DNA of 64,000 bases from Epiperipatus broadwayi (Eukaryota > Onychophora > Udeonychophora > Euonychophora > Peripatidae). Under the pieces are notes generated by a model. It did no database searches. It was not told where the DNA came from and was given only the letters and a program-made list of their open reading frames with translations. Each line of letters opens with the position of its first letter. Position 1 is the first letter of the stretch. Location of the stretch: contig JAQFVV010006275.1 of assembly GCA_028023455.1 (NCBI GenBank), positions 1,249,279 through 1,313,278 of the forward strand. Reading direction: 5' to 3'. Position numbers and translations under genes: made by a program. Positions 46,909 through 60,124 of this stretch are shown in pieces.

Positions 46909-48688
46909 TGGTCTGTGATTTCCACCAGAAGAGGGGGAACACATCTCCCTATGGTCAGACCTAGGATGCTGTGAATGATGCATTGAAGTACTTAACCTAT
47001 GATCGTATCTACCTCCAATGGGCTAGCTCTAAGTTTATGCAGTAAATTTAGATATAATTTGGGCTAGTTCATTCATACCTCACCTTTCAGATTCCATTAT
47101 GCCTGTATTCAAACTCAGGAAGAAATTTATCTTTGGCTCTCTTCAGGGATGAATTTCCAATTGAATTAAAGATCCATCCAAAGATATTACTACATTATCG
47201 TATAAGAATAAAATGTGTGTGCGGGTATATATCTGGTTATAAGTCAATGAATGAATCTATAAATGATTTTGATAAACTAGAGATCATTTTAATGAAAATC
47301 AAGTTAACAACAATTCAAAACTTTTAGACATAGCAAAATTATGCATGTCAAGAATGTATTTATACTATTTAAGGAATTAAATGTTTTTACTAATCCAACT
47401 CTTATCCATGGTAGAAATACATAGCATGGTACTAATTATTTACAAAGCAAAATAAAAAAATATTTATTAAATTGACCATGAAGCTGACTAAGTACTTTAT
47501 AATATTGTACAAATATATCCATAATAGTCTCTTCATCCAAATGTTATTACTGTTCCATCTTATTTGGGGACCCCACCTCTATGCACAATTCCCTAAAGTT
47601 GATAAGAAGCATCCACACAAGAAGATTAGTCATTTATACTGAAAAAATAAAAGTAAACAATAGTTAGTTAACAATAAATAAAATAACACAAACTCTGTCC
47701 TGTAGTAGTGTATAGTATCAAAAAAATCTTACCTCACTCCATGTCAGTAATGATGATCAAATCACTATGGAGGGAAAGCTGACCTAAACTTTATTTAACA
47801 TAAAAATATTTTGTCTAACTTTATGAATTTCCCCTCTTCATTTCATCATCTTCAAGCATAATGGACTCTTCCAAGTTCTAGGCATGTTACTTCATTTACA
47901 TACATATGCTAGCAATGTTTTATTTCTCTTTTCTCCATGTTTGAATAATAGTACAGTTTTTATTTTTTAAATTTCAATTTAAAATCAGTTCAGTTCTTTT
48001 GTCAAACTATATAAATTTATCAAACTTTTCTCTGTTTAAATGGTGATTATAATTTCTTATAATTTTGTGTTATGAAGATAATAAGGATAATCTAGAATGT
48101 TCGAACAAGTTGTCCATCTTATTTTGTATTCGAACGTTTGATCTTTAAAAGTTGGCTTTGTAAAGTTACTGTATCATTTGAGAAATAACAAAAGAGGACA
48201 AATGAACTGGGTTTGCTTTTATACCGTGCTTAGTTTCTGGTGTTTAGTATACTAGCATTTTCTTTTCTATTGCTGTAGCTGTCTATTGTTGCACATATTA
48301 TATTGATTATAGGTAAAAAAAAACAAATTGCCTAGTGATTGGCTTGACATTAGATCATCATTATGTTTACTAAGTCTAAGTCTTGATTCATGATGTTCAA
48401 AACATTAATAAATAATTCATTGTTGGTTTATATATATAGGAAGGATTTCTTTAACTGGGTTTTTATTTCTCATTAAACAAGGGAAATTGTTTCATGGGGA
48501 CATTTGTTTAATTTAGTATTTAATAAAGTAAACATTAATACCATGTGTGTGTATATATATATGTTTACAAAAAAAATGATAGTGCATATTCAGCTATCTG
48601 TTAGTTAAGCTTATTTTTTAACTGGGTTTGATCTGGTGGAGTGGATAAATAAAGGATGGTTTCAATAGGGTTGTAAGCTACCCTTACA
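46909..48688 (-). repeat. Gypsy-2 right (5') LTR, 1780 bp, uninterrupted
   Basis: It starts TGGTCTGTGATTTCC and ends GTAAGCTACCCTTACA. It serves as the reference for the left LTR. Shared landmarks are GGGCTAGTTCATTCATACCT (about 47062), AATCAAGTTAAC (47299), TGATGATCAAATCACTATGG (47750), TGGTGTTTAGTAT (48238) and TTGCCTAGTGATTGGCTTGA (48329). The two LTRs differ by many substitutions, so the insertion is old. Confidence 0.8.
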
Positions 48689-49019
48689 ATACAAACACTA
48701 AATAATTCTTTGTAAAAAGGGAATAGCTTCATGATAGATGATTATATTACACAATTAAAATAGGTCAAGAAATCTGTCTATATTTTGTTTAAGATCACTA
48801 TTTTATACCCACCTTTGAAATTTGGCCCAACTTTATTAAAAATATTTAAAATTATAACTACTTGTACTAACTTATAAGCATAACTCTTTTTGCTGTATAA
48901 AACCTATTTACTCCATCATAATTTAATTTTTGATTTTTTTCATTACAAACATAAAATTACATGTGCTAGCTTCCTAGATGAACTTAACTTCACATTAGTA
49001 TCATCATCATAAAATCTAT

Positions 49020-49360
49020 TTCAATATATATATATATTGTACCAGGTCGAACCGCTGAAACCACTTACTTATACGTATATATAAGTTTTGACCGGTTTCA
49101 AACTCCTTCATAATACATTTATAATCTTATAAATGTTACATGAACGAGCCGGCACGTTCAAGCAAAATGGGAGATCTTATTGATAGCTTTAACTATCAAC
49201 AATAGCCCACCTTGGCTGCTAGATTCAAACCCCTACTATACAAATACTTTATTTGTTTTGGAGTAAACTCCGGGGCGCCAGCTAGTCCAAGGACTAACGT
49301 ATTCGGACAGTAGGCTCATAATCCAGTGCTCGAAACATTCCCTAAAACTAGCTCAGTCTA
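49020..49360 (-). repeat. Composite repeat with tRNA-like and GAAAC-hairpin parts
   Basis: On the minus strand a segment at about 49270-49345 (GAGCACTGGATTATGAGCCT) looks like the D-stem/anticodon part of a tRNA, and GGGGTTTGAATC (near 49222) looks like box B. Further on, ATTATGAAGGAGTTTGAAAC (about 49099-49118) resembles the hairpin-plus-GAAAC ends of the palindromic repeats. No target duplication was found, and only one copy is in the window. Confidence 0.35.
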
Positions 49361-51892
49361 ATTTTAATTCAATAACAAAATTATACAAAATTATGGGTGG
49401 AAAGAATTAATAAAAAGATTGATAAAAAGAATTGACCGACAAATAAAGTTTAAGTTTGAAGACATTTTATTTTAATTAACATTAATTAAGTTTAAAGATA
49501 ATGTATTACTAAACATTATTTGACTAAATTTAAACATCTTTATAAATCTGATTTAACACACGCACATTTTTAAAGTAACATTTCTAAACTAGTTTAAATA
49601 TTCTTGTAGATTTTAATAGTAGAACACTGGTATTTATCTAATTTAACTCATAACACTGATATAATGATCACGCACATATTAACTCATATAGCATTCACAA
49701 ATATAATAAAGCATTAATAGCATTTGAAACTTAAACACACATATCAATAGTCCATTTTATGTATGATAGAGTTCATATAATTTGAATCTTGAATATTTAC
49801 GAATTACAGCGGTGGCTACTACATATAAATGATAATAAATAAATGTTTACCTAGGATTTTTGGGAATGTGGATATTGCTTGTTGTTGGCTGCTTTGATGG
49901 ATTATATCTAACCGGTTAGATTTGGAAGTTTCTTGAAGAGATTTTTATGCAAATCCATTGGCTTTATTCTTGAAGACAGTTGAACGTTTGACAGAGGATT
50001 TCTGTGTTGTTATGCAGACATTATTTCACAGGCAGGTTTTGATGACCTTGTTGGACTAAAAAGACTGAAGCACGAGCGTATATTTCCAAAAGCTACTCAA
50101 CAATGCATTTTTGTTTCTAAATACATAATAGAAATGCACTGTTATCTCAACTGCAACAAGACTGTCACTGCAAACCAGACTGAAAAACTCTCTCAATTCC
50201 TTGTCCGATAACAAAAAAAGTCTTTATAACTGTGACATGTTGTCCATGTAATATCCTCCTGCAAATATCTGTTGTCAAATTTCATTTGTAATTAATCCTA
50301 TGACAACGTATTTTTTGATTGATTGTTTAATTAGTAGTAGCTATTTCAAAATGTGTTGTTTTCATATCTTTAATTAGTAGCGCACAGCTGTGTTTTTTTA
50401 AATATATGTTTCATTTATTTATAATATTTAATACTAATACATTTATTTTACATTCGCATGCACATATATAATTTTATTCTACACATCAAAACTAGTTTTA
50501 ATACTTTTTTTTTATTCAATTCGAATGAAAAGAGATTTATATTTTGAAGCTTTTAATTTATAATAATAACACTCTTTAATTTTTATGAACTCTTACTTTT
50601 ATCTCTTCTAAACAAAACTCCCCCTCTCCCCTTTTAATCAATTAATTTCTTTTTTTTTCAAACTCTTTTACGAAAGATTTTAATAATAAATATTTTTTTT
50701 TTAGACAAAATTATTTTATATACATATGCCAATTTGGCCTTGGCACAATATATATATATACTACATTTAAGAAAAAAATTGTTCAGAAAATTAATCTATC
50801 AGAGTTTACTCTTTTTCATAATTTCAACTGTTTGTAATGTTATTGTAAAAAGTTCAGCCTGTGGGACTTGTGTATCACTTCTGATTATTCATACATTAAA
50901 AATATTAAAAAGCAATATTTGTAATATCAATTTGCTTCCATGTTATAATAGATTGGCATTTAAAAGTATTCTCTCCATGTTCAAGCTTTGCCATAATAAT
51001 ATTATACTATTGTGCTTTTAAACGTTTCTAATGTATTTCATAGATAAAAAATAAATTTACATATAAGGACCGCATAGTTAGTATTTGCCATCTTTCCAAA
51101 TGGGTAGTTGAATCCAGATGGATTATTTTTAGTTTTGAATCATAGCTAATCTAATTGGCCATTCATATTAAGTAAATAGTTACCCCAGCTAATTTTAATT
51201 GATGAATAAGGGTCTAGATTAGTCTGGGTTGATCAGATAAATATCATCACTGATCACAAAACAGAAATGTCTGTAATATGTTGCATATATGACCTTTGAT
51301 AAGGAAGATGTCATATTTCTATGGTTCTAAGGCCATATACATACAGATAAAAAATATATAAAATTTCAAAAATCATTTACCTATATACACTATTCAATAT
51401 TTTAACCAGAAAACTAATTAGGTTTCATCAGAAACTGCAACTAAATAAATAGAGTAATAAAAAGTAATATTTATAAAAAATGGTCTTGAATTATCTTGAA
51501 ACGTGAAGATTTCTATAAGCTACAAAACCCTTCCTTAAAAGATGTGGCCAATTATTTATTAGTCTATTATATTATAAACTTATACTTTTTTTTTTTCACC
51601 AAACAATTTATTGTGAACAGGGGGGAAATATGTATTTTTACATAATCTCCAATAAAGAAAAACAAATTAACTCTAAATATTAATTATATATATATATGTG
51701 TGTGTGTGTGTATACACAATCAGAAACATACTTTCATATACTCATAAATATAAAAAATAAACAATTTAATGTATTAGGAAACTAGATAAGAATTATTCTG
51801 TGTGGATATAAAGTTTTATTCATAGACTTATTTATTATATATGCATGGTTTATAGCATTTTAAATGGACTATGATTTCAGAAAACCATGTAT
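49361..51892. other. AT-rich stretch, no gene recognised
   Basis: No coding similarity was visible. The 95-codon frame at 50734-51021 is hydrophobic and AT-driven and has no recognisable domain. A (TA)n-(TG)n tract lies near 51690-51712. Confidence 0.45.
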
Positions 51893-52723
51893 CTTTGTAG
51901 AGTTATATAGTTAAATAGGAAAAAATGGTAGGGAGTATTAGGATATATATGAGGAAGGGAATTAAGGGGAAGGTATGAAGGTGTAGAATGAAGTAAGTAG
52001 TGTGGAAATGGGAGTGTATATAAAAAAAAGGGGGGAAATTATTTTAGTATATTGGTTTTTGAGTTTTAATATTTTGTTTTTTGATTTTATTAGAATATTG
52101 GTATATGATTTTTAATATTTTGTTTATTGATTTTTAATATTTTGTTTTTTGATTTTTAATTTTTTGATTTTTAATATTTTTTTATTTTTTTACTTTTTAA
52201 TTTTTTATTTTTAAGTTTATTTTTTAATTTTAATTTTTGTTTTTGGGGTATTTGGGTTTTTGGTCTTATATATGTAATTAGTTATGATAAAAATGATAAT
52301 TTTTGATATTAAATTTTAGATTATTGGTTTAATGGGTTTTAAGGGTTTTGTTTTTAATGGTTTGATGATAAAATTTGAATTGTTTTAATACATTTATTTG
52401 TTTGTCAATTTGAAGAATAATTTAAAAATGATTTTAAAATGTTTTGTTATTTTTTATTTTTATTGTTATTTTTTATTTTTATTATTTTTTATTATTAGTT
52501 TGTTATTATTATTATATATATATTTTAATATTATATTTTTTGTAGTTTAATTTTTATGTGTTGGATTTTTGAAAGATTTGGGAGGTTTTTGGTTGAAAGG
52601 GTTTGGATTGAGTTGTTTTTGCTTTATATTATTTTGTTTTATTTTACTTTTATATGGAAATATGAAGAATAATAATTTTGGTTGTATTGATATAATATTT
52701 GTCTAATTTTTTATGTTGTAGTT
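51893..52723 (+). other. C-depleted stretch, only 7 C in about 830 bases
   Basis: From 51893 to 52723 the plus strand has just seven C residues while G remains common (runs such as GGGGGG at 52030 and GGGG at 52245). TTTTTAATATTTTGTTTTTT-type units recur between 52060 and 52165. The window around it is AT-rich but has both G and C. The stretch ends precisely at the hairpin motif at 52724, suggesting both belong to one element transcribed from the plus strand. No open frame is present. Confidence 0.85.
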
Positions 52724-52790
52724 CTGATGAAGACTGCTAGTACAGTCGAAACTGTAAAATATATAAATAAAGTTATTTGCTTAAAGTGTT
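52724..52790 (+). ncRNA. Hammerhead-like hairpin (CTGATGA-stem-GAAAC)
   Basis: CTGATGA (52724-52730) is followed by a perfect 5-bp stem GACTG/CAGTC closed by a 6-base loop, then GAAAC (52748-52752). This is the conserved core of a hammerhead ribozyme with its stem II. AAATAAAGTTATTT follows. The upstream strand of stem III and the cleavage-site U-H could not be located nearby, so self-cleavage is not shown. Penelope-like elements and retrozymes are known to carry such motifs in their terminal repeats. Confidence 0.5.
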
Positions 52791-53094
52791 GAAGGAGTAT
52801 AGATGAATTTATAGTGCAATAGAGTTATATTGTTATTTTAATATATAAATATCATTTAATTGTATAAATATTTTCTCTTAAAGTAAGGTTGTTGTAAGTT
52901 TATAATTAATATTAAGGATTTTATATTTGACATAATAGTATGTTTATTTATCTTTGAATTACTTTGAAGTGTTCTGTGGCTATAAGTATTTTTAAAATAT
53001 TGGTACTTATTTCTTGTTAGAAATAGTAGTGTTAAAGCTTCTATAATTTTGTTTTTGCATGTGAATGCATCCTAGTTTTAAACTACATAGTTGT

Positions 53095-53207
53095 CAAGCA
53101 TTGGTTGTCGAGAGGTCAAAGACAGCTGCTTTACAAGCAGTTGTCCCAGGTTAGCGGGTCACTTTCCACTTCCCGGCTGATGCTATGACACATGAGAAAA
53201 AAAAATA
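53095..53207 (+). mobile_element. tRNA-derived SINE, family S2 (copy 2), with target duplication
   Basis: The 113-bp body reads TTGGTTGTCGAGAGGTC, CAGCTGCTTTACAAGCAG (anticodon-arm-like), GTTAGCGGGTCAC, then CTGATGCTATGACACATGAG and a short A-rich tail. ACATAGTTGT flanks it (53085-53094 and 53208-53217). It matches the minus-strand copy at 15906-15988, whose tail is instead a 234-bp (AAT)n. Box B is degraded here. Confidence 0.88.
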
Positions 53208-53217
53208 ACATAGTTGT

Positions 53218-55997
53218 AGTGATAATATATTAGAGGAGTTTAATGTTGTAAGATATTTATGTAAAATTATTATATAATGAAATAATAATATAGTGAATAA
53301 AAGTAGCCACTAAGGATACTATAATGTCTGTATTTACAGAAGATAGGTATAATCAAAGGCCAACACATTTAGTTAATAGTTATTAAAGATTAAAGAAATC
53401 ATATTTTTAACAATCTCTTTTAATGATGTTAGCATTGTGAAATAATATACTTACTTATTTGAACCATAATGTACATGTAGGATATAAAGATTCATATAAT
53501 TTTTAGATTTGTTTTCATATTTAGAATAGTTTCCGAGAAAATATCCCATTATTTATTTAATTTTTTTATTATTATTCTAATGGCAATAAAGTATAATTTT
53601 ATTAAAATTAATTTGACTTTGTATTTGTTTGTTTAGATTATCACACTATTTAATAATTTTTTCCATATCGTCACATCATACTACTAATTATATATATTCA
53701 TTAAAAAGAATTATTGAGAGTTGTAATCTAACTTATTTAAAAATATTATTGTAGAAACTTTAGATTAATTATTTAATGAAAACATTTATGTACGTAAGTT
53801 TAGTTATTTATTTAGTATAATTAGCTAAATCCATACCTTAATAATATATTTAAGCATTTAGTAATTAGGTATAGTTGGATGCAATAAAATTCCCTTTGAT
53901 ATCTAACTATATGTTGATGATTGGATTTCTTTATTCGTTTAGTTATATTATTAAAAATCGAGAGTTCCCTTTTTCTTTTCTCTTACTTATTTATTGACTG
54001 TTATAAAATTATATTGACTTGATAAATTTGATGTATATGGACTGTAGCAAAATTGGTAATTGAATGAACTGGATTAAACATTACAATATATATATATATT
54101 ATAATGATTAGTTAAATCAATGAAGTTATCACATGTAACTTTTGCCAATATGCGTGACAGACAGTTAAATGCTGACATCTTTTTGTCCCATATCATCAAA
54201 AATGTTTATCTGATCATCACCATTGATTTACATAGCTTGACTACTTGAAATATAATCTTGTTAAAGTAATATTTAAGGAATGGTTATATATTTTTTAACA
54301 ATAATTTCTTCTACTTATTTTTGTGGACTGACTATAAACAAGTTTAACTTTATTTGTTTTGAAGATCATAATGCTTCCCAATCAAGAAAAAATGATTTGC
54401 ATATTTTTATTCTGTAAATATTTATTATTTTCTGTGGTTCAATCACATATATAAATGTAATGATGTTATGCAGTTAGGGTTGAGAATAGAATGAAAGATG
54501 CACACAACTACTACTATTAAATTTTAGAACAACACAGTAATAATAACAAATTAGAAAAATGACAAAAAAATTTCAGGTACAAAGATTATATTACACACAT
54601 ATACAAATATATAAATCACTTTTGTATAGCATGTATATCTCTGGGTGGCTTTTACTACTTTATTTAATTAGTCTTAACTTTATATAAGAAAAAACATGCA
54701 CAAAAAAAAAAACCCTTCAAAGAAAGATATATATGCATATTACATAAACTCTCATAAATCAAGAGTTATTGAAATATATTTGGAATGTGAAAATATGCAT
54801 GTGTTTTTTATTATTATATATATATATGAAAAAAAGAAAATATAAAATCTTAAGAGTAAAAAAAAAAAAAATACTAAGGAATAATTATTAATTATCTCCT
54901 TTATACTATTAAAATTAATACCAACATATATAAAATAATCTAATGGTTTATTTGAGCATTGGAAATGACAGACTGGGTCACAATCTGTAACCTTATATCA
55001 ATGCACTAAATGAAATTATTTAATTAACTATAACCAATAGGTTTTTTTTATTAATTTGTAATTTAATAAATAGGGAAGGGCCACTATACAAAAAAGATTA
55101 AACAATTATAACTATTTTACAGCTTAGCGTTATTTTCGACCAGGCCTATCGTATTCATAGCACAAAGGTAAATGGGAGAATGTTTGGATTAATTAATATG
55201 CAACTTTGTAAATTTACATATACCATTTATATGATAGAGAAAGCAACTCATGAATCTCTTATTTATCAAGTAGGTATTGTTTGTGATAAACCATGCCTCT
55301 TTGTATTTTCTCTTTCGATCTTTGCGCTCAGTGCAAATCACTTTAATTTAAATCCAACATTTTCCAGTATTTCACGTCTTAGTATCATCCTTTGATATTA
55401 AATTTAGTATCACCATTTATTTTTTCCTTGTAGCTATATTATGGGAACGTTTCCCTCTGACATTATGCAAAGCTGGTAAATCCTTTTAGGTTTGTTTTTT
55501 TTTTGTTAACACAGCAATAATATTTTTAATAGAAGTTTTGCTGGTTTATGCTTTATCCATGGGGTTTTTTATCATGCAGGACTGAAAATGGGCAAGCTAT
55601 GTGAACATGCTATACCAGTGAATGCATTTTCAGATAATAGTCAGTAATTCAACTAAGGTTTTTTTCCTTAGAATATATATTTATATAACATACAGACAGT
55701 AAATAAATTTATCATAGCAACAATCAAAATTATAATAATAACTTACAATTTTTAGCATTGACTTAGTTTTGATTCATCAGTAAATTTGATATTAATTTCC
55801 CTTCTTGTTGTCATTTCTATTACTTCTTTGGGAGGTTTTATAATCAATGCTATAAAGCAGCTGGTTCTCACTTTCAACTATCAATTTACAGCTCATCCCA
55901 ATTCATTTGATTATTAACTTATTTGAACTAATTCTAATAGTTAATAATTTTATTAGTCTTCATTAGACTAGACATCAAATAATGAATAATATTTCGG
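53218..55997. other. AT-rich stretch, no gene recognised
   Basis: No coding similarity or RNA gene was seen. Small A and TA runs are present. The 71-codon frame at 55180-55395 has no recognisable domain. Confidence 0.5.
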
Positions 55998-55999
55998 TA

Positions 56000-56241
56000 G
56001 TGTAATTTTCACTATACTATTCTCATGCAAGATTGGAACATATTTAACTGCTTTTAAAGGGATTGTGGTCTGGGCCCACTGATGAGTGCTAGTTTGGCAT
56101 AAAGGTTGCATCTTGGAGATCATATATCTTTTCCATGTGTCTTTGATTAGTATGTTTATGATTACAGCCCTTCACAAGGTGTTAAAAATGGATAGAAATC
56201 AGTCCCTACCTTGTGTGAAAATGGTGCAGTGAAAATTACAC
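56000..56241. mobile_element. Short MITE with TA target duplication, 242 bp
   Basis: The terminal inverted repeats GTGTAATTTTCACT (left) and AGTGAAAATTACAC (right) are flanked by TA on each side (55998-55999, 56242-56243), the mark of Tc1/mariner-type transposition. The interior has CACTGATGAGTGCTAGTTTG at 56078, which also occurs in variant form near 63014 (ACTGACGAGTGCTGGTTTAG). Confidence 0.75.
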
Positions 56242-56243
56242 TA

Positions 56244-59200
56244 CAAAAATATAATTGTGGTATTGTTTAAATTCTTTCTGTACACAGTCCTCCCATGCAA
56301 TAATGTGTTCGCCTGAAATCACATATTTATTGTCTTATTTATCAGTTATTTACTTGAAACTCTATTTTTCCCTCCTAAACTCACAATATTTAGTTTTAAA
56401 GGGTCAGTGGTTTAATTATAAAGCTTTCAGTCTTTACATAAATTAATTATTAAACTAAACTAAATTAATTTGTTTATATAATAAAAAAAGTTATTTTGTA
56501 TTGCCCAGTTTTTGCTTATACATTTGTTTAATATTATTTCTTTGCTATAAATTGGGTCTGAAGTATTTATTAGTAATAAATAAACAATAATATTTTTTAT
56601 TTACATAGTGAAGAATTGTTCTCTAATTTAAATCTAATATAAATTTCTTATCTGCTTTATTTCACAATAAATACTGAACTTTACTATGATTAAAATGTAT
56701 TTACTTCACTTTTCTTTACTTATTGTAATTATAAATTCGTTGCTAACAAGTACTAAGAAAAGGTAAACTAATTTAAATTTATATTGTGCTAAGCATGCTT
56801 TTGTCAGAACATTGCAATGGGGGGGGGGGCGAAAATACAGGAAGGCATGGGCGATTGTGAAATATTCATATGCAATTAATGGAAAAGAATAATGTGTTCC
56901 ATTATCAAAAAAAATGGAATATTTAAATGTCTCATTTATATGATGAAGTGTATTCTTTTAAGGGTGCAACTTTTCAACAGCGAAATAAGACAGCTCTATG
57001 ATTCTGGTAGTGATCTGCTGAAAGCATGCTTAGCAGCAATATAAATTTTAAATTCAAATTAGTTTACTTTTTCTTAACACTTGTTTGCAATGAGTTTATA
57101 ATGAGTATTATTAACCTATCAAATTTCTTCACTTTTTGTTCATTTTATTTAAGAAAAATTTTGCTTTAGACTCTTAAGCCTGACCATATATCTCATCAAC
57201 TTTTGGATTATACACATTTATGTTTAAATATCGTAATGTATAAATATCATAGTTTTCATTTTATAGTATTACATTTTATCATTTGAATTTCTCATTAACA
57301 AACTTCAGTCACAGCCCCTGCATTATATTGCTATGTTTATTTTATCAATGTAGGTTATTTCTTCCTAAATTGTCTAGTTAGATGGGTGCTACAGTGTATT
57401 ATTAACAGTCAGTAGTGTACTTTAATCATTATTATGTGAATAATTCAATCTTTTATTAATTTTTTTATTGCATAATATTGTTACTCCAATTTTCATAGTT
57501 TTTGCTCATCTAACTAAACTGTCAAACCTTTCTCTTTTTTTTTTCTGTCTATATAATGTTATTATTACAATGTTTCTGCTTCCAAACACCAGCCAGACTC
57601 AATAGATTGATCAACAATACCAAAGACTAATTGCAAAAAAAAAAGAAAATTCCACAAATAGTCTATGAAGTTTAGTACAATTGCCCTGGAATCACAGCCA
57701 TACATTATAGAGAAATGTGGACCAACAAATCATGCAGCACAATTATCTATATAAAGTGCACAGGAGAAAATTCAGAATATATATCTGTGAGTTTTTAGAC
57801 CATGAAAACGAACATGATGACAGAAGAAAAATAAAGGAAGCTTGGTATATCACAAATAACAACAATGTTATAAACAAGAGCTCATAGCATCTAATTATCA
57901 ATCTGGCAGAATTGTTTATATATAAAAATAACAAAATAATACAGCTATGATTATGGTACTCAGCACTGAAAATGCATTGAAGAATAACACACTTCACCAG
58001 GTGTACTAACATGCTTGAGTAAAGTTATTACAAATAATCAGCAAAGTGAAAGTAAAATCATATATATAACATAAGAAAGTTATGTTACAGTGTTTATATG
58101 TCTAATTGTCATATTCATGACCTAAGATTAGAGTCATGGCTAAACTTGACAGCTGAAAATTTTCAAATATTGTTTACTATTTTTTCAAGTAACTTAATCC
58201 TGTTAACTATACAATTGTTGTCTAAAATAAGGAAAGGAAAATCCTTACTGATTGGCAGTTTGCTAGTCTTTTAATGTCTTTTTTTTTGTTGTTGTTTCTC
58301 TGTTGAGGGATACTGGGAAATTTTTTTTTTTAATGGGCTATTAAAGGTTCGTTTACCTGTGTATATAATTTTTATTATTGGTTTCACTTTTCAAAGCTCT
58401 CTGATCTCTAGATATTAAATCATCAGCCAATTGCTTTTTATATTTGAGATATTAAATTAATTTCCTTTCTTAGTATTTTGCAGTTTAATTAAGTTTAAAG
58501 ATGAAATATATCATATAACTTAATAAATTATTAGAATGCATTTCTTTTCACATACCATCTATAAACAAATACATTTGAAACTAATAACATTGTTAAACTA
58601 CTACTGTCACATAATAAATAACAATGTGAAACATGGAAAAATGTATTTTTTCCAATGTCTTTATGAAGTGAAATGGTGATGTTTTATCAATGTTGTTAGT
58701 TTCAAATATATTTTTATATAAAATGTAACAATTACAATCAGCCTTACATTTACATTTCAAACGTATAGTTATAGATAGTGGGCAAATATTACGCTGACTG
58801 CTTTTAAGGTGCATTTCGAACAACTAAGTATTCTAAGTTAGGCCAGACTCGATGTAGCTCTCCAAATGTCACATGCTTCTGTTTCTATTTATTGGAATAA
58901 GTTGTACAAGTTATTCTATACTTGGATGCTATTTAGCAAATATTTAATCATAATAATCTACATCCAAAGTTAAATGAAATATAATAATTTATAATCTAAT
59001 AAAAACGACTACTAATCATGTAAATATTTATCTAATCTTTCAATTTAAATATCACTGCACCTTTATAAGACATTTTTTTTAAAAGGTAAATGTTCTTTAT
59101 TCTTCCTTTATGTCTTTGGTTTGATATTCCTCTAGAAATTGTTTATCTTATATGATTTCATTCTTAGGTAGAAATTGGACTACTAACAACATTAGTATTA

Positions 59201-60110
59201 TATTTAATGATATGATGTATAGCTATCATTTATACAATATCTAAAGAATATGTAAAAATAAAAATATTTTTATTCTTTAAGAATATCCTTCATTAGATCA
59301 AAAATAAGGCAGATGTTTTATTTAAATCAGATCAGTAGTACCATTGTAAATGTCTGACCACATTGATTTTATGCAAATTGGATTATTTTAAAACAATACT
59401 AACAACTATATTTCTATCATGTTATAACTTGTCTGCCCTCAACATGTTCAAATGATGGGCATCTGCACTATATATCTATGCTAAAATTTAACTCAAGAAT
59501 CTACTATATCTTTGTCTATCAAAATTGTAATAATTACTTATTATATTTTATAGTTGGAAGAAGATTATCTGGAGATAGGTGTGTGGTTTTTTTTTTTTTT
59601 GGGGGGGGGTGATCATCAGACCAAAACTTTTCCATAGGGAAAAATATAGCAAATGCTTTACCTGGTCATACAGCATATTTATTTATTGACCAATTCTAAT
59701 GCTCTTGATATCACTGCTTTAGCATATAACATTTATGTTAGAAATCACTGGCTTTGAAAAATTGTAAATCTTGCAACAGAGCCTGCTATAGTCTGATAAT
59801 GATTAAACTCTCTATCAATAATCTATTCCTCTCAGTAATAATATGTGGCCCAGGTACTGTAGCAGTTTTCATTCTAATATAAAATCAATTCAACAAATTT
59901 GAAACTATACTTTTTAGCTCAGGTGCATCTTATTTTTTTCTCATCACCTTCTTAGAATTATTTCTTTAAAAAAGTGTATTACCTAGTATGTATATAATAT
60001 AATCATGATATGGAAGATATTTTGCTGCATGTATCTTATAACCCCAGTAATCACAGTTGCATTGATGTGTGATTGTGTAATTATTTAACAGGCTACTATG
60101 ATCAATCACA
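56244..60110. other. AT-rich stretch, no gene recognised
   Basis: Nearly 4 kb holds no convincing coding sequence. A G-run of 11 at 56819-56829 and a T-run followed by a G-run near 59588-59610 are the only outstanding simple sequences. Confidence 0.5.
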
Positions 60111-60124
60111 TCAGTTAACCATTA

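Larger units (their letters stand above)
37894..48688 (-). mobile_element. Gypsy-2: 10.8-kb Ty3/Gypsy element with nested insertions
   Basis: Two direct copies of a ~1.8-kb sequence flank decayed RNase H and integrase frames read on the minus strand. The left copy is expanded to 4.0 kb by later events. The outer junctions carry a 4-bp repeat ATAC (37890-37893 and 48689-48692). Both copies begin TG and end GTAAGCTACCCTTACA. On the minus strand a purine-rich AAAAGTCAGGAGT precedes the left copy, the right place for a polypurine tract. Later insertions are a SINE-like unit (39982), a hairpin-bearing repeat (about 40610), an RTE copy (40857) and a 1.54-kb DNA element (44507). Confidence 0.82.

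Noticed and set aside
37894-48688. Treating the repeats at 37.9-41.9 and 46.9-48.7 kb as an independent DNA element family
   Set aside because: They flank Gypsy pol remnants in direct orientation, begin TG and end CA, have a 4-bp duplication outside and a polypurine tract inside, so they are best read as LTRs.
50734-51021. 95-codon hydrophobic frame
   Set aside because: AT-rich DNA readily gives Ile/Leu/Phe-rich frames. There is no signal peptide logic, splice context or second copy.
56819-56830. G-runs (also near 17560, 30844, 35520, 59600) as G-quadruplex or telomeric signals
   Set aside because: They are single isolated homopolymers of about 8-12 G (or C), not four spaced G-tracts and not a telomeric repeat.
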